A DNA stretch of 64,000 bases from an uncultured Anaerolineae bacterium (GCA_937927775.1 CALBEF010000040.1:1-64000); one strand, 5' to 3'; positions 47,583 to 56,752 are shown, numbered from the stretch's first letter. Translations and numbers: made by a program. The notes: generated by a model from the letters alone, not told the origin.

Positions 47583-47710
47583 CAATGACTCAATGACTCA
47601 ATGATTCAATGATTCAATGACTCAATGACTCAATGACTCAATGACTCAATGACTCAATCGCTCAATCACCCGATGGCTCAATCACCCGATCGCTCAATCG
47701 CCCAATCGCC
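47583..47710. repeat. 16 tandem octamer units of CAATGACT-type, drifting to CAATCGCC
   Basis: caatgact x2, caatgatt x2, caatgact x5, caatcgct, caatcacc, cgatggct, caatcacc, cgatcgct, caatcgcc x2. Confidence 0.92.
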
Positions 47711-48650
47711 CGCTGCCCGCCGGCCGATCACCGTGGTTGGCAGTCTGATGGCGGATGTGTTTGTGCGCGCGCCCGACTGGCCGGCGCCGGGCGCTGTGGC
47801 GCATGGCGAATCGGCGTTGATCGACGGCGGCGGCAAGGGCGCGAATCAGGCGCTCATGGTGGCGCGCATGGGCTGGCCGGTCAGCCTGATTGGGTGTGTG
47901 GGAACGGATATTGCCGGCGCCGGCCTGCTGGCCCGATTGAGCGCGTCGGGTGTTGACACGTCGCGTGTGCTTGAGAATGCTTCGGCAGGCACCGGCCTGT
48001 TCGTGCTCCTGTCATCCGCCGACGGGCGGCGCGGCGCGCTGGCGGTCAACGGCGCAAACAGCCGCTTGCGCGTTGAAGATGTGAGGCAACACGCGGACGC
48101 AGTGCGAACTTCAGCGGCCCTGATCGCGCAGTTGGAAATTCCCGCGCCTGTGGCCGAGGCGGCGCTGCGGATCGCGTCCGAGGCCGGCGCGCTCACGGTG
48201 TTCAACGCTGCGCCCCGTTTCGAGTTTCCGAGGTCGATGCTGGCGTGGTGCGACTATGTGGTGGTGAATGACGAAGAGGCCGGCTGGCTGGCCGGCGTGA
48301 CGGCGCATGATGTGGCCGGCGCAGCCGAGGCCGCGCGCCGGATCGAGGCGCTGGGCGCGCGCAGCGTGCTGGTGACGATGGGCGCGCGCGGCGTGTGGGC
48401 GCGCACGCGCGACTGGCAGGGACATGCGCCGGCGCCGGTTGTGACGCCGGACGACGCGGATGCAGCCGTTGGCGCCGGCGATGCGTTTGTGGGCGCTTTG
48501 ACCGTTCGCTTGTGCGAAGGCGCTCCGGCGCGCGAGGCGGTTCGATTTGCTTCAGCCGCCGCGACGCTGTCAGTGACCCGGCGCGGGGCGCAGGCCGGCC
48601 TGCCCGCGCGTCGCGATGTGGAAGCGCTGCTGCAACAGGCGATGCCCTGA
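47649..48650 (+). CDS. PfkB-family carbohydrate kinase (ribokinase-like); start lies inside the octamer repeat
   Basis: 'ITVVGSLMADVFVRAPDWPAPG', 'GGGKGANQALMVARMG', 'DDADAAVGAGDAFVGALTVRL'. Confidence 0.88.
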   Translation: MTQSLNHPMAQSPDRSIAQSPAARRPITVVGSLMADVFVRAPDWPAPGAVAHGESALIDGGGKGANQALMVARMGWPVSLIGCVGTDIAGAGLLARLSASGVDTSRVLENASAGTGLFVLLSSADGRRGALAVNGANSRLRVEDVRQHADAVRTSAALIAQLEIPAPVAEAALRIASEAGALTVFNAAPRFEFPRSMLAWCDYVVVNDEEAGWLAGVTAHDVAGAAEAARRIEALGARSVLVTMGARGVWARTRDWQGHAPAPVVTPDDADAAVGAGDAFVGALTVRLCEGAPAREAVRFASAAATLSVTRRGAQAGLPARRDVEALLQQAMP

Positions 48651-48686
48651 GCAGCGCGGGGGCATTGCATCGGGTGAACACGGGAA

Positions 48687-48722
48687 ACGCAAAAGGCGAC
48701 CGGGGCTGGTCGCCTTTTGCGT
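48687..48722. terminator. Bidirectional terminator-like hairpin ACGCAAAAGGCGACC-ggggct-GGTCGCCTTTTGCGT
   Basis: 15-bp perfect stem between convergent kinase and acpP. Confidence 0.8.
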
Positions 48723-48772
48723 GGATGCGCCGAATAATGCCAGGCAGTGTCGTCAACGCCAGGCCGGCCGGC

Positions 48773-49021
48773 TCACGCTTTGGCCAGGCGCTCTTCGAGA
48801 TACTTCACTGCTTCGCCGACGGTGGTGATCTTCTGCGCGTCTTCGTCCGAAATCTCGCCGCCAAATTCCTCTTCGAAGGCCATGATCAGTTCAACCAGGT
48901 CCAGTGAGTCGGCTTCAAGATCCTCGCGGAAACGGGCTTCGAGCGTGACCTTCTCCGGCGGCACGCCGAGCAGTTTGACGACCAGCGCCTTCACACGCTC
49001 GAATGTTCCTTGATCTGCCAT
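48773..49021 (-). CDS. acpP: Acyl carrier protein
   Basis: '[46 protein letters not shown]' with the DSL phosphopantetheine site. Confidence 0.95.
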   Translation of the reverse strand: MADQGTFERVKALVVKLLGVPPEKVTLEARFREDLEADSLDLVELIMAFEEEFGGEISDEDAQKITTVGEAVKYLEERLAKA

Positions 49022-49148
49022 TTGATTCAGTTCCTCCTAAGTTTGCCCTTTTGTGGCTATGATTCTATCTCAAGCGGGGCGTTATGTGCAAATGCGGGCA
49101 CACGGCGCCTCTGGGTGAGGAAACACCGCATTCGCAAAGGAGTTACGA

Positions 49149-50168
49149 GTGACACAAGCAGTTTTGCCTCAGCGCAAGTCGGATCATATCCGAATCAATC
49201 TCGAGCAGGATGTCGCGTCGCGGATCACGACCGGCCTCGAGCGGGTGCGCTTTGCGCATCAGGCCCTGCCCGAGCTGGACATGCAATCGATTGATCTGTC
49301 CACAACCGTTTTCGGGAAAAGGTTGCGCGCGCCGTTGTTGATGTCGTGCATGACCGGCGGGACTGAAGAAGCCCTGGCAATCAACCGCAACCTGGCGGCG
49401 GCGGCTCAACAGGCCGGCGTAGCCATGGGATTGGGATCGATGCGCGCTGCGGTGGCGCATCCCGAGCTGGCTTACACGTTTCAGGTGCGCGATGTGGCGC
49501 CTGATGTGCTGTTGTTTGCCAACATCGGCGCGGTGCAACTGAACTATGGCTTCACTATCGATCAATGCAGGCAGGCGATGGATATCGTTGGCGCGGATGC
49601 GCTGGTGCTGCATCTGAACCCGCTCCAGGAGGCGCTACAGCCGGAAGGCGATGTGAACTGGGCCGGCCTGTTGTCGAAGATCGAGCGCGTGGCGCGAACG
49701 CTGCCGGTGGTGGCAAAGGAAGTGGGCTGGGGCATCTCGCGCCGGGCGGCTGCCGATCTTGCCAGCGCGGGCGTTATCGGCATCGATGTCGCCGGCGCCG
49801 GCGGCACATCGTGGAGCCAGGTCGAGATGCATCGCGCGAAAACCGACATCCAGCGCCGTGTGGCCGAGGCTTTTGTCGATTGGGGAATCCCAACCGCAGA
49901 CTCGATCCGTTTCGTTCGAGAGGCGGCGCCGGGATTGCCCATCATCGCCAGTGGCGGGTTGAAAAACGGCGTGGATGGCGCGAAGTGCCTGGCGCTGGGC
50001 GCAAGTCTGTTCGGACTGGCGCGCCCGTTCCTGAAGCCGGCTACCGTGTCTGCCGAACACGTGCTTGACGAGGTGACGATTCTGCTCGGGCAATTGCGAG
50101 CGGTGATGTTGTGCGCCGGGGCGCAGACGGTGCAAGACCTGGGCCGGGTAGAGCTTCTGGAGTCGTGA
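49149..50168 (+). CDS. fni: Type 2 isopentenyl-diphosphate delta-isomerase
   Basis: '[40 protein letters not shown]', '[14 protein letters not shown]', '[17 protein letters not shown]'. Confidence 0.95.
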   Translation: MTQAVLPQRKSDHIRINLEQDVASRITTGLERVRFAHQALPELDMQSIDLSTTVFGKRLRAPLLMSCMTGGTEEALAINRNLAAAAQQAGVAMGLGSMRAAVAHPELAYTFQVRDVAPDVLLFANIGAVQLNYGFTIDQCRQAMDIVGADALVLHLNPLQEALQPEGDVNWAGLLSKIERVARTLPVVAKEVGWGISRRAAADLASAGVIGIDVAGAGGTSWSQVEMHRAKTDIQRRVAEAFVDWGIPTADSIRFVREAAPGLPIIASGGLKNGVDGAKCLALGASLFGLARPFLKPATVSAEHVLDEVTILLGQLRAVMLCAGAQTVQDLGRVELLES

Positions 50169-50278
50169 AGGGACATCAGGACAACTGACTACGTCGGGCC
50201 GTTTCATCGAATTATCATTTAGATTTAATCAAGTGTTAAACGCGAGTCAGTCTTTCGTCTGAATGCCGGCCATTGCTA

Positions 50279-50306
50279 TTGACAAACAGCGAGCGCGCTG
50301 TACAAT
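50279..50306 (+). promoter_or_regulatory. Promoter TTGACA-N16-TACAAT
   Basis: ttgaca 50279-50284, tacaat 50301-50306. Confidence 0.75.
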
Positions 50307-50440
50307 CCCCGGCGTGAGCTTACGTTTAGTTTTGAGAGATTTTGGATTCCGTTAAGCAAAGATAAAGACAATCCGGGGGTGGCAATTGAGCTGGTCATCA
50401 GGCTGGGTTATTGCCAAACCTGGCAAGAAGGAGATGCATC

Positions 50441-50644
50441 ATGGATTTCTATAATGTGATGGAGATGGGTCGGATTCGGCAGGCTGAACTGATTCGTGAG
50501 GCGCAGGCCTGCAATCGCCTGGGCGACCAGGGGCTCAGCGCCTTTGATCGCGCAGTCATCTGGTTCAGCGAGCAGATGATTGTCCTCGGCCGCGCGCTTC
50601 AGCAGCGCTACGTGATGGGGCTGTCGAACGCAGAACGCGCGTGA
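50441..50644 (+). CDS. Small protein of unknown function (67 aa)
   Basis: AAGGAG SD at 50428-50433, own promoter and strong terminator; MDFYNVMEMGRIRQAELIREAQACNRLGDQGLSAFDRAVIWFSEQMIVLGRALQQRYVMGLSNAERA. Confidence 0.65.
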   Translation: MDFYNVMEMGRIRQAELIREAQACNRLGDQGLSAFDRAVIWFSEQMIVLGRALQQRYVMGLSNAERA

Positions 50645-50697
50645 TGTGCCCCGGGCGCGCCGGTTGTGCGCGCTATTCACGTTCACCCGATCATCAG

Positions 50698-50732
50698 GCC
50701 CCCGGCTTCATAACGAAGCCGGGGGCTTTTTT
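50698..50732 (+). terminator. Rho-independent terminator GCCCCCGGCTTC-ataac-GAAGCCGGGGGC-TTTTTT
   Basis: 12-bp perfect stem and T6. Confidence 0.92.
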
Positions 50733-50808
50733 GCGTCCCTGCCTCGCCGACGGCCTCTGGGGCCGGCTAGTAGGTCGAAAGTATGAGTTGAGATTTCTGA
50801 ATACCCCA

Positions 50809-50836
50809 TTGACAAAAAAGAATCCAAATCTACAAT
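50809..50836 (+). promoter_or_regulatory. Promoter TTGACA-N16-TACAAT of the SHOCT/DUF2089 operon
   Basis: ttgaca 50809-50814, tacaat 50831-50836. Confidence 0.75.
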
Positions 50837-50940
50837 CAGCTTCAGATTATTGAAGTCAATTTTAGACTCCACTGGCGACGGCAGCAGGAGCGCCGTCGGG
50901 TTGCATATAGATCATTCCTACGGGAGGTTTTCCAGCGCCA

Positions 50941-51351
50941 ATGCAGATGCTGCCAGCTCAATGCCCGCTGTGCGCGGGCGAGATAACGGTTACCCGGCTG
51001 TACTGTCCGGCGTGCGATGTGACGATCGAAGGACGCTTTGCTGTCGGGCAATTTCTGCGCCTGACCCCCGAGCAACTCGCGTTTGTCGAGACATTCGTGC
51101 GTTGTGAAGGCAAGTTGTCGCGCATGGAGGGCGAGCTTGGGTTGTCGTATCCCACGATCCGCAGCCGGCTGCACGATGTCATTCGCGCGCTGGGCTACGA
51201 GCCGGGCAGGGAAGAGCCGCCGCCCTCGCCCAGGATCAGCGACGAAGAGCGGCTGCGCATTCTCGATGCTTTGAACCAGGGACGCATCTCGCCGGAACAG
51301 GCAATGCTGATGTTGCAGGGCGGCGCGCCCGGCAACGACGAAGAGGAGTAA
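50941..51351 (+). CDS. DUF2089-like protein: zinc-ribbon, sigma/HTH-like domain and C-terminal SHOCT-like module
   Basis: CPLCAGEITVTRLYCPAC; 'KLSRMEGELGLSYPTIRSRLHDVIRALGYEPG'; 'EERLRILDALNQGRISPEQAMLMLQGG'. Confidence 0.85.
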   Translation: MQMLPAQCPLCAGEITVTRLYCPACDVTIEGRFAVGQFLRLTPEQLAFVETFVRCEGKLSRMEGELGLSYPTIRSRLHDVIRALGYEPGREEPPPSPRISDEERLRILDALNQGRISPEQAMLMLQGGAPGNDEEE

Positions 51352-51357
51352 ATCCAA

Positions 51358-52491
51358 ATGGAACAACAAGTGCTTCCGACCGGAGACAACCCCGTCATCG
51401 TGGTCGAGACGGTTCACGGCGACCTGCACGTGATGGGTTGGGAGCGCGCCGAGGTGTTGGCCCGCGCGCGCTCGGACAGCGATCTCAGTCTCGATCAGCG
51501 CGGCGATCAGATCATGCTGACCTGTCACGACGACTGCGTGCTGCGCGTGCCGCAGTCTGCCAGCCTCGATCTGGTCAACGTGATGGGCGATGCGCGCGTC
51601 AGGATGGTGCGTGGCGCGCTGACCGTTCGCCGGGCGGGCGATCTCGCCGTTCATGGCGCGGGACCCACGACCGTCGAGACGGTCAGCGGCGATTGTGTCG
51701 TCAAGGCGATTGCCGGCGACCTGCAAGTGAACCGGGTTGGCGGCGATCTGTCCGCGCGTGACGTTCAGGGGCAATTCGTTGCCACTGCCGTAGGCGGCGA
51801 CATTCGCATCGGGGGGATTGCCGGAATGGCAACCGCATCTGCGGGGGGCGACATCTCGCTCAACCTGGCGCCGACGCCCGGCCAAAAATGCCGGTTCACC
51901 GCAGGGGGCGACATCAGCGCGCGCGTGCCCGAGACCGCCAATGCGCGCTTCAGCATGACCAGCCGCGCGGACGCTATCCGTGTGCGCATCCCCGGCGTGC
52001 CCAACGACGCCGGCAAGGGTGTCCGGCAGGTTACGCTGGGGGATGGCAGCGCCGAGATCATCCTGACCGCCGGCGGCGACATCTCGTTATCCAGCGATAG
52101 CGCCGGCCAGAACGTGGACGACCTGGGCGCGCGTCTCGACGCAGAGTTTTCGCGCATGGGCGACCTCATCGCCCAGCGCACACAAGAAGCTGCCCAGCGC
52201 ATGGCGTCGCGCATCGAAGCCAAAGCGCAGCGCGCGGCTCGCAAGGCCGAGCGCATGGCCCAGCGCGTCGCGCGCGAGGCCGAACAGCAGTCGCGCGGCT
52301 GGATGCGGCATGGACACCCCTTCGAGGGTCGCCACTTTGCCGGCCCCTTTGCGCCGCCGCCTCCGCCCGGCGCGCAGCCCGTCACGGATGAAGAGCGACT
52401 GGCGGTTCTGCGCATGGTCGAACAGAAGAAGATCACCGTGGAGCAGGCGGAGAAACTGCTTGCCGCGCTCGAAGGAAAGGCGCAATCCTGA
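51358..52491 (+). CDS. DUF4097-like beta-repeat protein with C-terminal SHOCT-like module
   Basis: Repeated GGDI/GGDL turns; 'EERLAVLRMVEQKKITVEQAEKLLAALEG'. Confidence 0.82.
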   Translation: MEQQVLPTGDNPVIVVETVHGDLHVMGWERAEVLARARSDSDLSLDQRGDQIMLTCHDDCVLRVPQSASLDLVNVMGDARVRMVRGALTVRRAGDLAVHGAGPTTVETVSGDCVVKAIAGDLQVNRVGGDLSARDVQGQFVATAVGGDIRIGGIAGMATASAGGDISLNLAPTPGQKCRFTAGGDISARVPETANARFSMTSRADAIRVRIPGVPNDAGKGVRQVTLGDGSAEIILTAGGDISLSSDSAGQNVDDLGARLDAEFSRMGDLIAQRTQEAAQRMASRIEAKAQRAARKAERMAQRVAREAEQQSRGWMRHGHPFEGRHFAGPFAPPPPPGAQPVTDEERLAVLRMVEQKKITVEQAEKLLAALEGKAQS

Positions 52492-52645
52492 GTCAGGATA
52501 ATCGCTGAACCCGCGCCTGGGCCGAACTCATGTTCCCTCAAGAGAGGGGCGACGGATTGAAGTGAGCGCCGGAGGATGGGGGCGCCGGATAGCCGGCGGT
52601 GGCGGCAGCGCAGAATCATCCGGCGCCACAGAGGCAACAGGAGCC

Positions 52646-53980
52646 ATGACCATGCAATCGGCAACCGAACGATGGGATGAGACCAACTGGAAGCGGCGGT
52701 TTTTCACGATCTGGACGGGGCAGGCGTTTTCGCTGTTCGGCAGCAATCTGGTGCAATTTGCGCTGGTGTGGTGGCTGACCTCCACGACCGGCTCTGCGAC
52801 GGTGCTGGCGCTGGCGACGCTGGCGGCGATGCTGCCCCAGATTCTGCTCAGCCCGATCGCGGGCGCTGTGGTGGATCGCGGCAGCCGCCGGCTGATCATG
52901 ATGGCGGCCGACAGCGCGATTGCGCTGTTGACGCTGGGTCTGGTGATCGTGTTTGCGAGCGGGTCGGCGCAGATATGGCACGTCTACGTGATCATGTTCG
53001 CGCGCTCGGCGCTGGGCGCGTTCCACTGGCCGGCCATGTCCGCTTCCACGTCGCTGATGGTGCCACAAAAGCACCTCTCGCGCGTGGCTGGATTGAACCA
53101 GGCGTTGTATGGCGCAGTCAACATCATTGCGCCGCCGGCCGGCGCGCTGATGCTGGCGGCGCTGCCCATGCACCAGGTGCTGGCGATCGATGTGGTCACG
53201 GCGCTGATGGCGGTGTTGCCTCTGGCGTTCATCAGGGTGCCGCAACCCGGGCGGTCTATTGAAGCGCGGGAGGCAGGGCCGACCAGTGTGACACAGGACA
53301 TGAAGGCCGGTTTGCGCTATCTGCTGGGCTGGCCCGGCCTGCTCGTCGTCTGTGTCATGGCAGCCGTCATCAACTTCATCGTCAATCCCGCTTTCGCCCT
53401 GCTGCCGATCCTGGTGACCAGGCACTTTGGCGGCCAGGCGCTTGAATTGGGCTGGATCAATTCGGCTTACGGCGTCGGCGTGATCGCCGGCGGGCTTGCG
53501 CTCAGCGTGTGGGGCGGCTTCAAGCGCCGGATCGTGACCTCTATGTTCGGTCTGGCCTTCATGGGTGTCGGCACGCTTGTCATCGGCGCAGCGCCGGCCA
53601 ACGCCTTCGTCATTGCGATCGCCGGCATGGCGCTGGCCGGGATCATGAATCCGATCACGAATGGCCCGCTGTTCGCCGTGCTTCAATCGACAGTGGCGCC
53701 GGATATGCAGGGGCGGGTCATGTCATTGCTGAACGCCTTTGCCACAGCCATGTCGCCCCTCAGTCTGTTGGTGGCCGGCCCGCTGTCCGACACACTGGGC
53801 GTGCAGGTCTGGTACATCGTGGGCGGCATTGCCTGCATCCTGCTGGCAGCCGTTGGATATCTGACGCCTGCCGTAGCCAACCTCGAGCGCGGGAGACCCG
53901 GCACAGCGGCGCCGATTGCGGCTGCGTCATCTGCGACGCCGCTCGATGGCCCGGCTCAGTTCGAGCCGGTTGCCAAATGA
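52646..53980 (+). CDS. MFS transporter (macrolide-efflux-like)
   Basis: 'FFTIWTGQAFSLFGSNLVQFALVWWLTSTTGSATVLALATLAAMLPQILLSPIAGAVVDRGSRRLIMM'. Confidence 0.92.
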   Translation: MTMQSATERWDETNWKRRFFTIWTGQAFSLFGSNLVQFALVWWLTSTTGSATVLALATLAAMLPQILLSPIAGAVVDRGSRRLIMMAADSAIALLTLGLVIVFASGSAQIWHVYVIMFARSALGAFHWPAMSASTSLMVPQKHLSRVAGLNQALYGAVNIIAPPAGALMLAALPMHQVLAIDVVTALMAVLPLAFIRVPQPGRSIEAREAGPTSVTQDMKAGLRYLLGWPGLLVVCVMAAVINFIVNPAFALLPILVTRHFGGQALELGWINSAYGVGVIAGGLALSVWGGFKRRIVTSMFGLAFMGVGTLVIGAAPANAFVIAIAGMALAGIMNPITNGPLFAVLQSTVAPDMQGRVMSLLNAFATAMSPLSLLVAGPLSDTLGVQVWYIVGGIACILLAAVGYLTPAVANLERGRPGTAAPIAAASSATPLDGPAQFEPVAK

Positions 53981-54043
53981 ACACACTGGCGCGCGATCAG
54001 GACTGCTGATCGCTGCTGGAATAGAGCCACAGGAGAAACACTG

Positions 54044-54847
54044 ATGGATCATACGACAGACGGGCCGCGCATGGCAATTCTGGAGCGCCTGGAGCGCGGC
54101 GAGATCACCGCCTCTGAGGCAATGGCATTGCTCGACGCTCCGCCAGAGATTTCGGTTCCGGCGGGTGTTTTGGACGAGCGCGATGAGTTGCTGGACAGGA
54201 TCGATCGCGGCGAGATCACTGCCGGCGAAGCCTTGCGCCGGCTCGGCGTAGACGACTGGGACGATGCTGCCGGCGCAACCGGCGCGCAGGATGCGTTGAG
54301 CGCGGTGGCCGGCGCGACGCCAGGCATTGCGCCCGACGCAGGGACGTTCGCGGCGGAAGAGCTTGCCGGCATGCGCGCGTCACATCATGAACCGCCTCCA
54401 CCCCTGCCAGAAATCGAGTCGTGGCGGCGCTGGTATCAAATCCCGCTTGCGGCCGGCATCGCCGCCATTGTGCTGGGGACGCTGCTAATGTACTCCGCGC
54501 TGCAAGCATCGGGCATCGGCTTCTGGTTCCTGTGCGCCGGCGCGCCGGTCATGTTGGGCATTCTGCTGGCAGTGCTGGCCTGGCTCAGCCGGAAAGGCCC
54601 CTGGCTGCACGTGCGCGTGAGCAATATGCAGGGAACCTGGCCGAGGACTCTGGCCATCAGCTTTCCGTTGCCGGCGCGCGCAACAGCCCGGGCGTTACGC
54701 GCGTTCGCTCCCCAGCACCTGCCACTGCGCGGCATGTCGATGGACGATCTGGTTGAAGGTTTGAGCTCCGCATCGCCGGATGCCCCGTTCTACGTCGATG
54801 TTGTCGAGGGCAAAAACGGTGAGCGCGTGCAGGTGTTCATCGGTTGA
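54044..54847 (+). CDS. Membrane-anchored protein with two N-terminal SHOCT-like modules and two TM segments
   Basis: 'MAILERLERGEITASEAMALLD', 'DELLDRIDRGEITAGEALRRLG', 'AAGIAAIVLGTLLMYSALQASGIGFWFLCAGAPVMLGILLAVLAWL'. Confidence 0.8.
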   Translation: MDHTTDGPRMAILERLERGEITASEAMALLDAPPEISVPAGVLDERDELLDRIDRGEITAGEALRRLGVDDWDDAAGATGAQDALSAVAGATPGIAPDAGTFAAEELAGMRASHHEPPPPLPEIESWRRWYQIPLAAGIAAIVLGTLLMYSALQASGIGFWFLCAGAPVMLGILLAVLAWLSRKGPWLHVRVSNMQGTWPRTLAISFPLPARATARALRAFAPQHLPLRGMSMDDLVEGLSSASPDAPFYVDVVEGKNGERVQVFIG

Positions 54848-54894
54848 TTCAGAGATTTGCGAGTGTGAGCCAGTGACTCAATGGAGAAATAGAA

Positions 54895-55281
54895 ATGGCT
54901 TCTGTTGAAGAACGCATGAAGGTGCTCAAAATGATCGAAGAGGGCAAGATCACTGCCGAGGAAGGCGCAAAGCTGCTGGCCGCGCTGGACATGGGGCCGC
55001 GACCGGGCAAAGGACCTGTGCCGCCACCGCCGCCGGTTGGGGCGGGGCGCTGGCTGCGCATCCGCGTCACCGACACAACAACGGGCCGGCCCAAAGTCAA
55101 TGTGACCATCCCGATGGGACTGGTGAATGTCGGCCTGAAGATGGGCGCGCGCTTTGCCCCGGAATCTGCAAGCCTGGATTGGCAGCAGATCGCCGACGCC
55201 ATCAACTCCGGCATGATCGGAAAGATCATCGACGTGGTGGACGAGCAGGACGGCGAGCGCGTCGAGATTTTTGTGGAGTAG
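54895..55281 (+). CDS. Soluble SHOCT-like-module protein, paralogue of the C-terminal region of the preceding protein
   Basis: 'EERMKVLKMIEEGKITAEEGAKLLAAL', 'GRWLRIRVTDTTTGRPKVNVTIPMGLVN', 'IIDVVDEQDGERVEIFVE'. Confidence 0.82.
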   Translation: MASVEERMKVLKMIEEGKITAEEGAKLLAALDMGPRPGKGPVPPPPPVGAGRWLRIRVTDTTTGRPKVNVTIPMGLVNVGLKMGARFAPESASLDWQQIADAINSGMIGKIIDVVDEQDGERVEIFVE

Positions 55282-55306
55282 GCAGGGGCAACCGGCTGTG
55301 GTTGCC

Positions 55307-56707
55307 CTATAACTCAAACGAATCCCCGCGATTGGGGACGTGGACATTCGGCGCGCCCAGGCCGCGAATGCCTTCGGCCAGCGCCCGCGCCGCGCGCTCC
55401 TCGCCGTGCACGACAAAGACGCCGCGCAGTTTGTTCGCGTTTGGTTTCACCCATTCCAGCAGGTCATTGCGGTCGGCGTGCCCGCTGAAAGCTTCGATGC
55501 GGCGCACCTCGGCGCGCACCCGGAAGTCATCCCCCAGGATGCGCGCGCGCGGCTCGCCGTCCAGAATGCGCCGGCCCAGTGTGTTCTCGGCCTGAAAGCT
55601 GACGAACAGGATCATGTTCTTCGGGTCTTCCAGGGTGTTCCGCAGGTGATGCAGGATGCGGCCGTTCTCGCACATGCCCGAGGCGCTGATGATGACAGCC
55701 GGCCCGCGCAGATGATTGAGCGCCTTCGACGACTCGACATCGCGGATGTACGAGAGCCGGCGGAAACCAAACACATCCCCGTTTTCGGCTTCGGTAAGCA
55801 GTTGCCGCGTCTCGCGGTCGTAGCACTCTGGATGCTGCCGGAAGATCTCGGTGACGTTCACCGCCAGCGGGCTATCGACGAAGATCGGCACATCAGGCAA
55901 CTGTTTGTCGAGCATGAGCTGGTGCAGACCGTAGACCATCTCCTGTGTGCGCCCAACTGCAAAGGCGGGGATGACGACCTTGCCGCCGCGCCGGACTGCG
56001 TCTTCGACGGCCTGTCTCAGTTCCGGCAGCGCGTCCGAGATGGGCGGGTGCGTCCGGTCGCCATACGTGCTCTCGATGATCAGATAGTCCGCCTCCGGCA
56101 TCGGGCGAGGGTCGCGCAGAATCGGCAGCCCAAAGCGCCCCAGGTCTCCGCTGAAGCATACCCGCGCGCTGCGGCCATTTTTCTGCGCCTCCACCAGCGC
56201 CCAGGCCGATCCCAGCATGTGGCCGGCGTCGCCGAGCCAGACCCGCATATCGGCCGCAACCGCCATCGGCTTGCCATAGTCGTAGCTGGCAAAGGCGTGC
56301 AGCGCATCCTCGGCGTCTTCGAGGGTGTAGATGGGTTCGATCGGCGGCAAATCGCCATCCCTGCTGCGGCGCTTGTTCAGGAACCGCGCGTCTTCCTGCT
56401 GGATCATGGCCGAATCGCGCAACATCGCGGCGCACAGGTCGCGGGTGGCGTGGGTGCAATAAACGTGGCCGGTGAAGCCGCTTTTGGTCAGATTGGGAAT
56501 GTTGCCGCTGTGGTCGATGTGCGCGTGCGACAACACAGCGGCGTCAATCTGGCCGGCGTCAAACGGGAGATGCTGATTGATGGCGTAGCTGTCGGCCCGC
56601 CGGCCCTGATAGAGACCGCAATCGAGCAGAAGCCGGCTTGCGCCGGTTTCCAGAAGATGCTGCGAGCCGGTGACGGCGCGCGCAGCGCCCCAACATGTAA
56701 GCTTCAT
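55307..56707 (-). CDS. MBL-fold / beta-CASP RNA-metabolising exonuclease-like protein
   Basis: 'VLSHAHIDHSGNIPNL', 'LIIESTYGDRTHPP', 'VIISASGMCENGRILHHL', 'EAFSGHADRNDLLEWV'. Confidence 0.93.
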   Translation of the reverse strand: MKLTCWGAARAVTGSQHLLETGASRLLLDCGLYQGRRADSYAINQHLPFDAGQIDAAVLSHAHIDHSGNIPNLTKSGFTGHVYCTHATRDLCAAMLRDSAMIQQEDARFLNKRRSRDGDLPPIEPIYTLEDAEDALHAFASYDYGKPMAVAADMRVWLGDAGHMLGSAWALVEAQKNGRSARVCFSGDLGRFGLPILRDPRPMPEADYLIIESTYGDRTHPPISDALPELRQAVEDAVRRGGKVVIPAFAVGRTQEMVYGLHQLMLDKQLPDVPIFVDSPLAVNVTEIFRQHPECYDRETRQLLTEAENGDVFGFRRLSYIRDVESSKALNHLRGPAVIISASGMCENGRILHHLRNTLEDPKNMILFVSFQAENTLGRRILDGEPRARILGDDFRVRAEVRRIEAFSGHADRNDLLEWVKPNANKLRGVFVVHGEERAARALAEGIRGLGAPNVHVPNRGDSFEL

Positions 56708-56752
56708 GGTGGGCCGAGTATAATGGCCGCACTGTGGAGGTAAGCAACCAGC

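Noticed and set aside
47583-47710. Octamer array as a CRISPR array
   Set aside because: Units are contiguous 8-mers without spacers and no cas genes are present.
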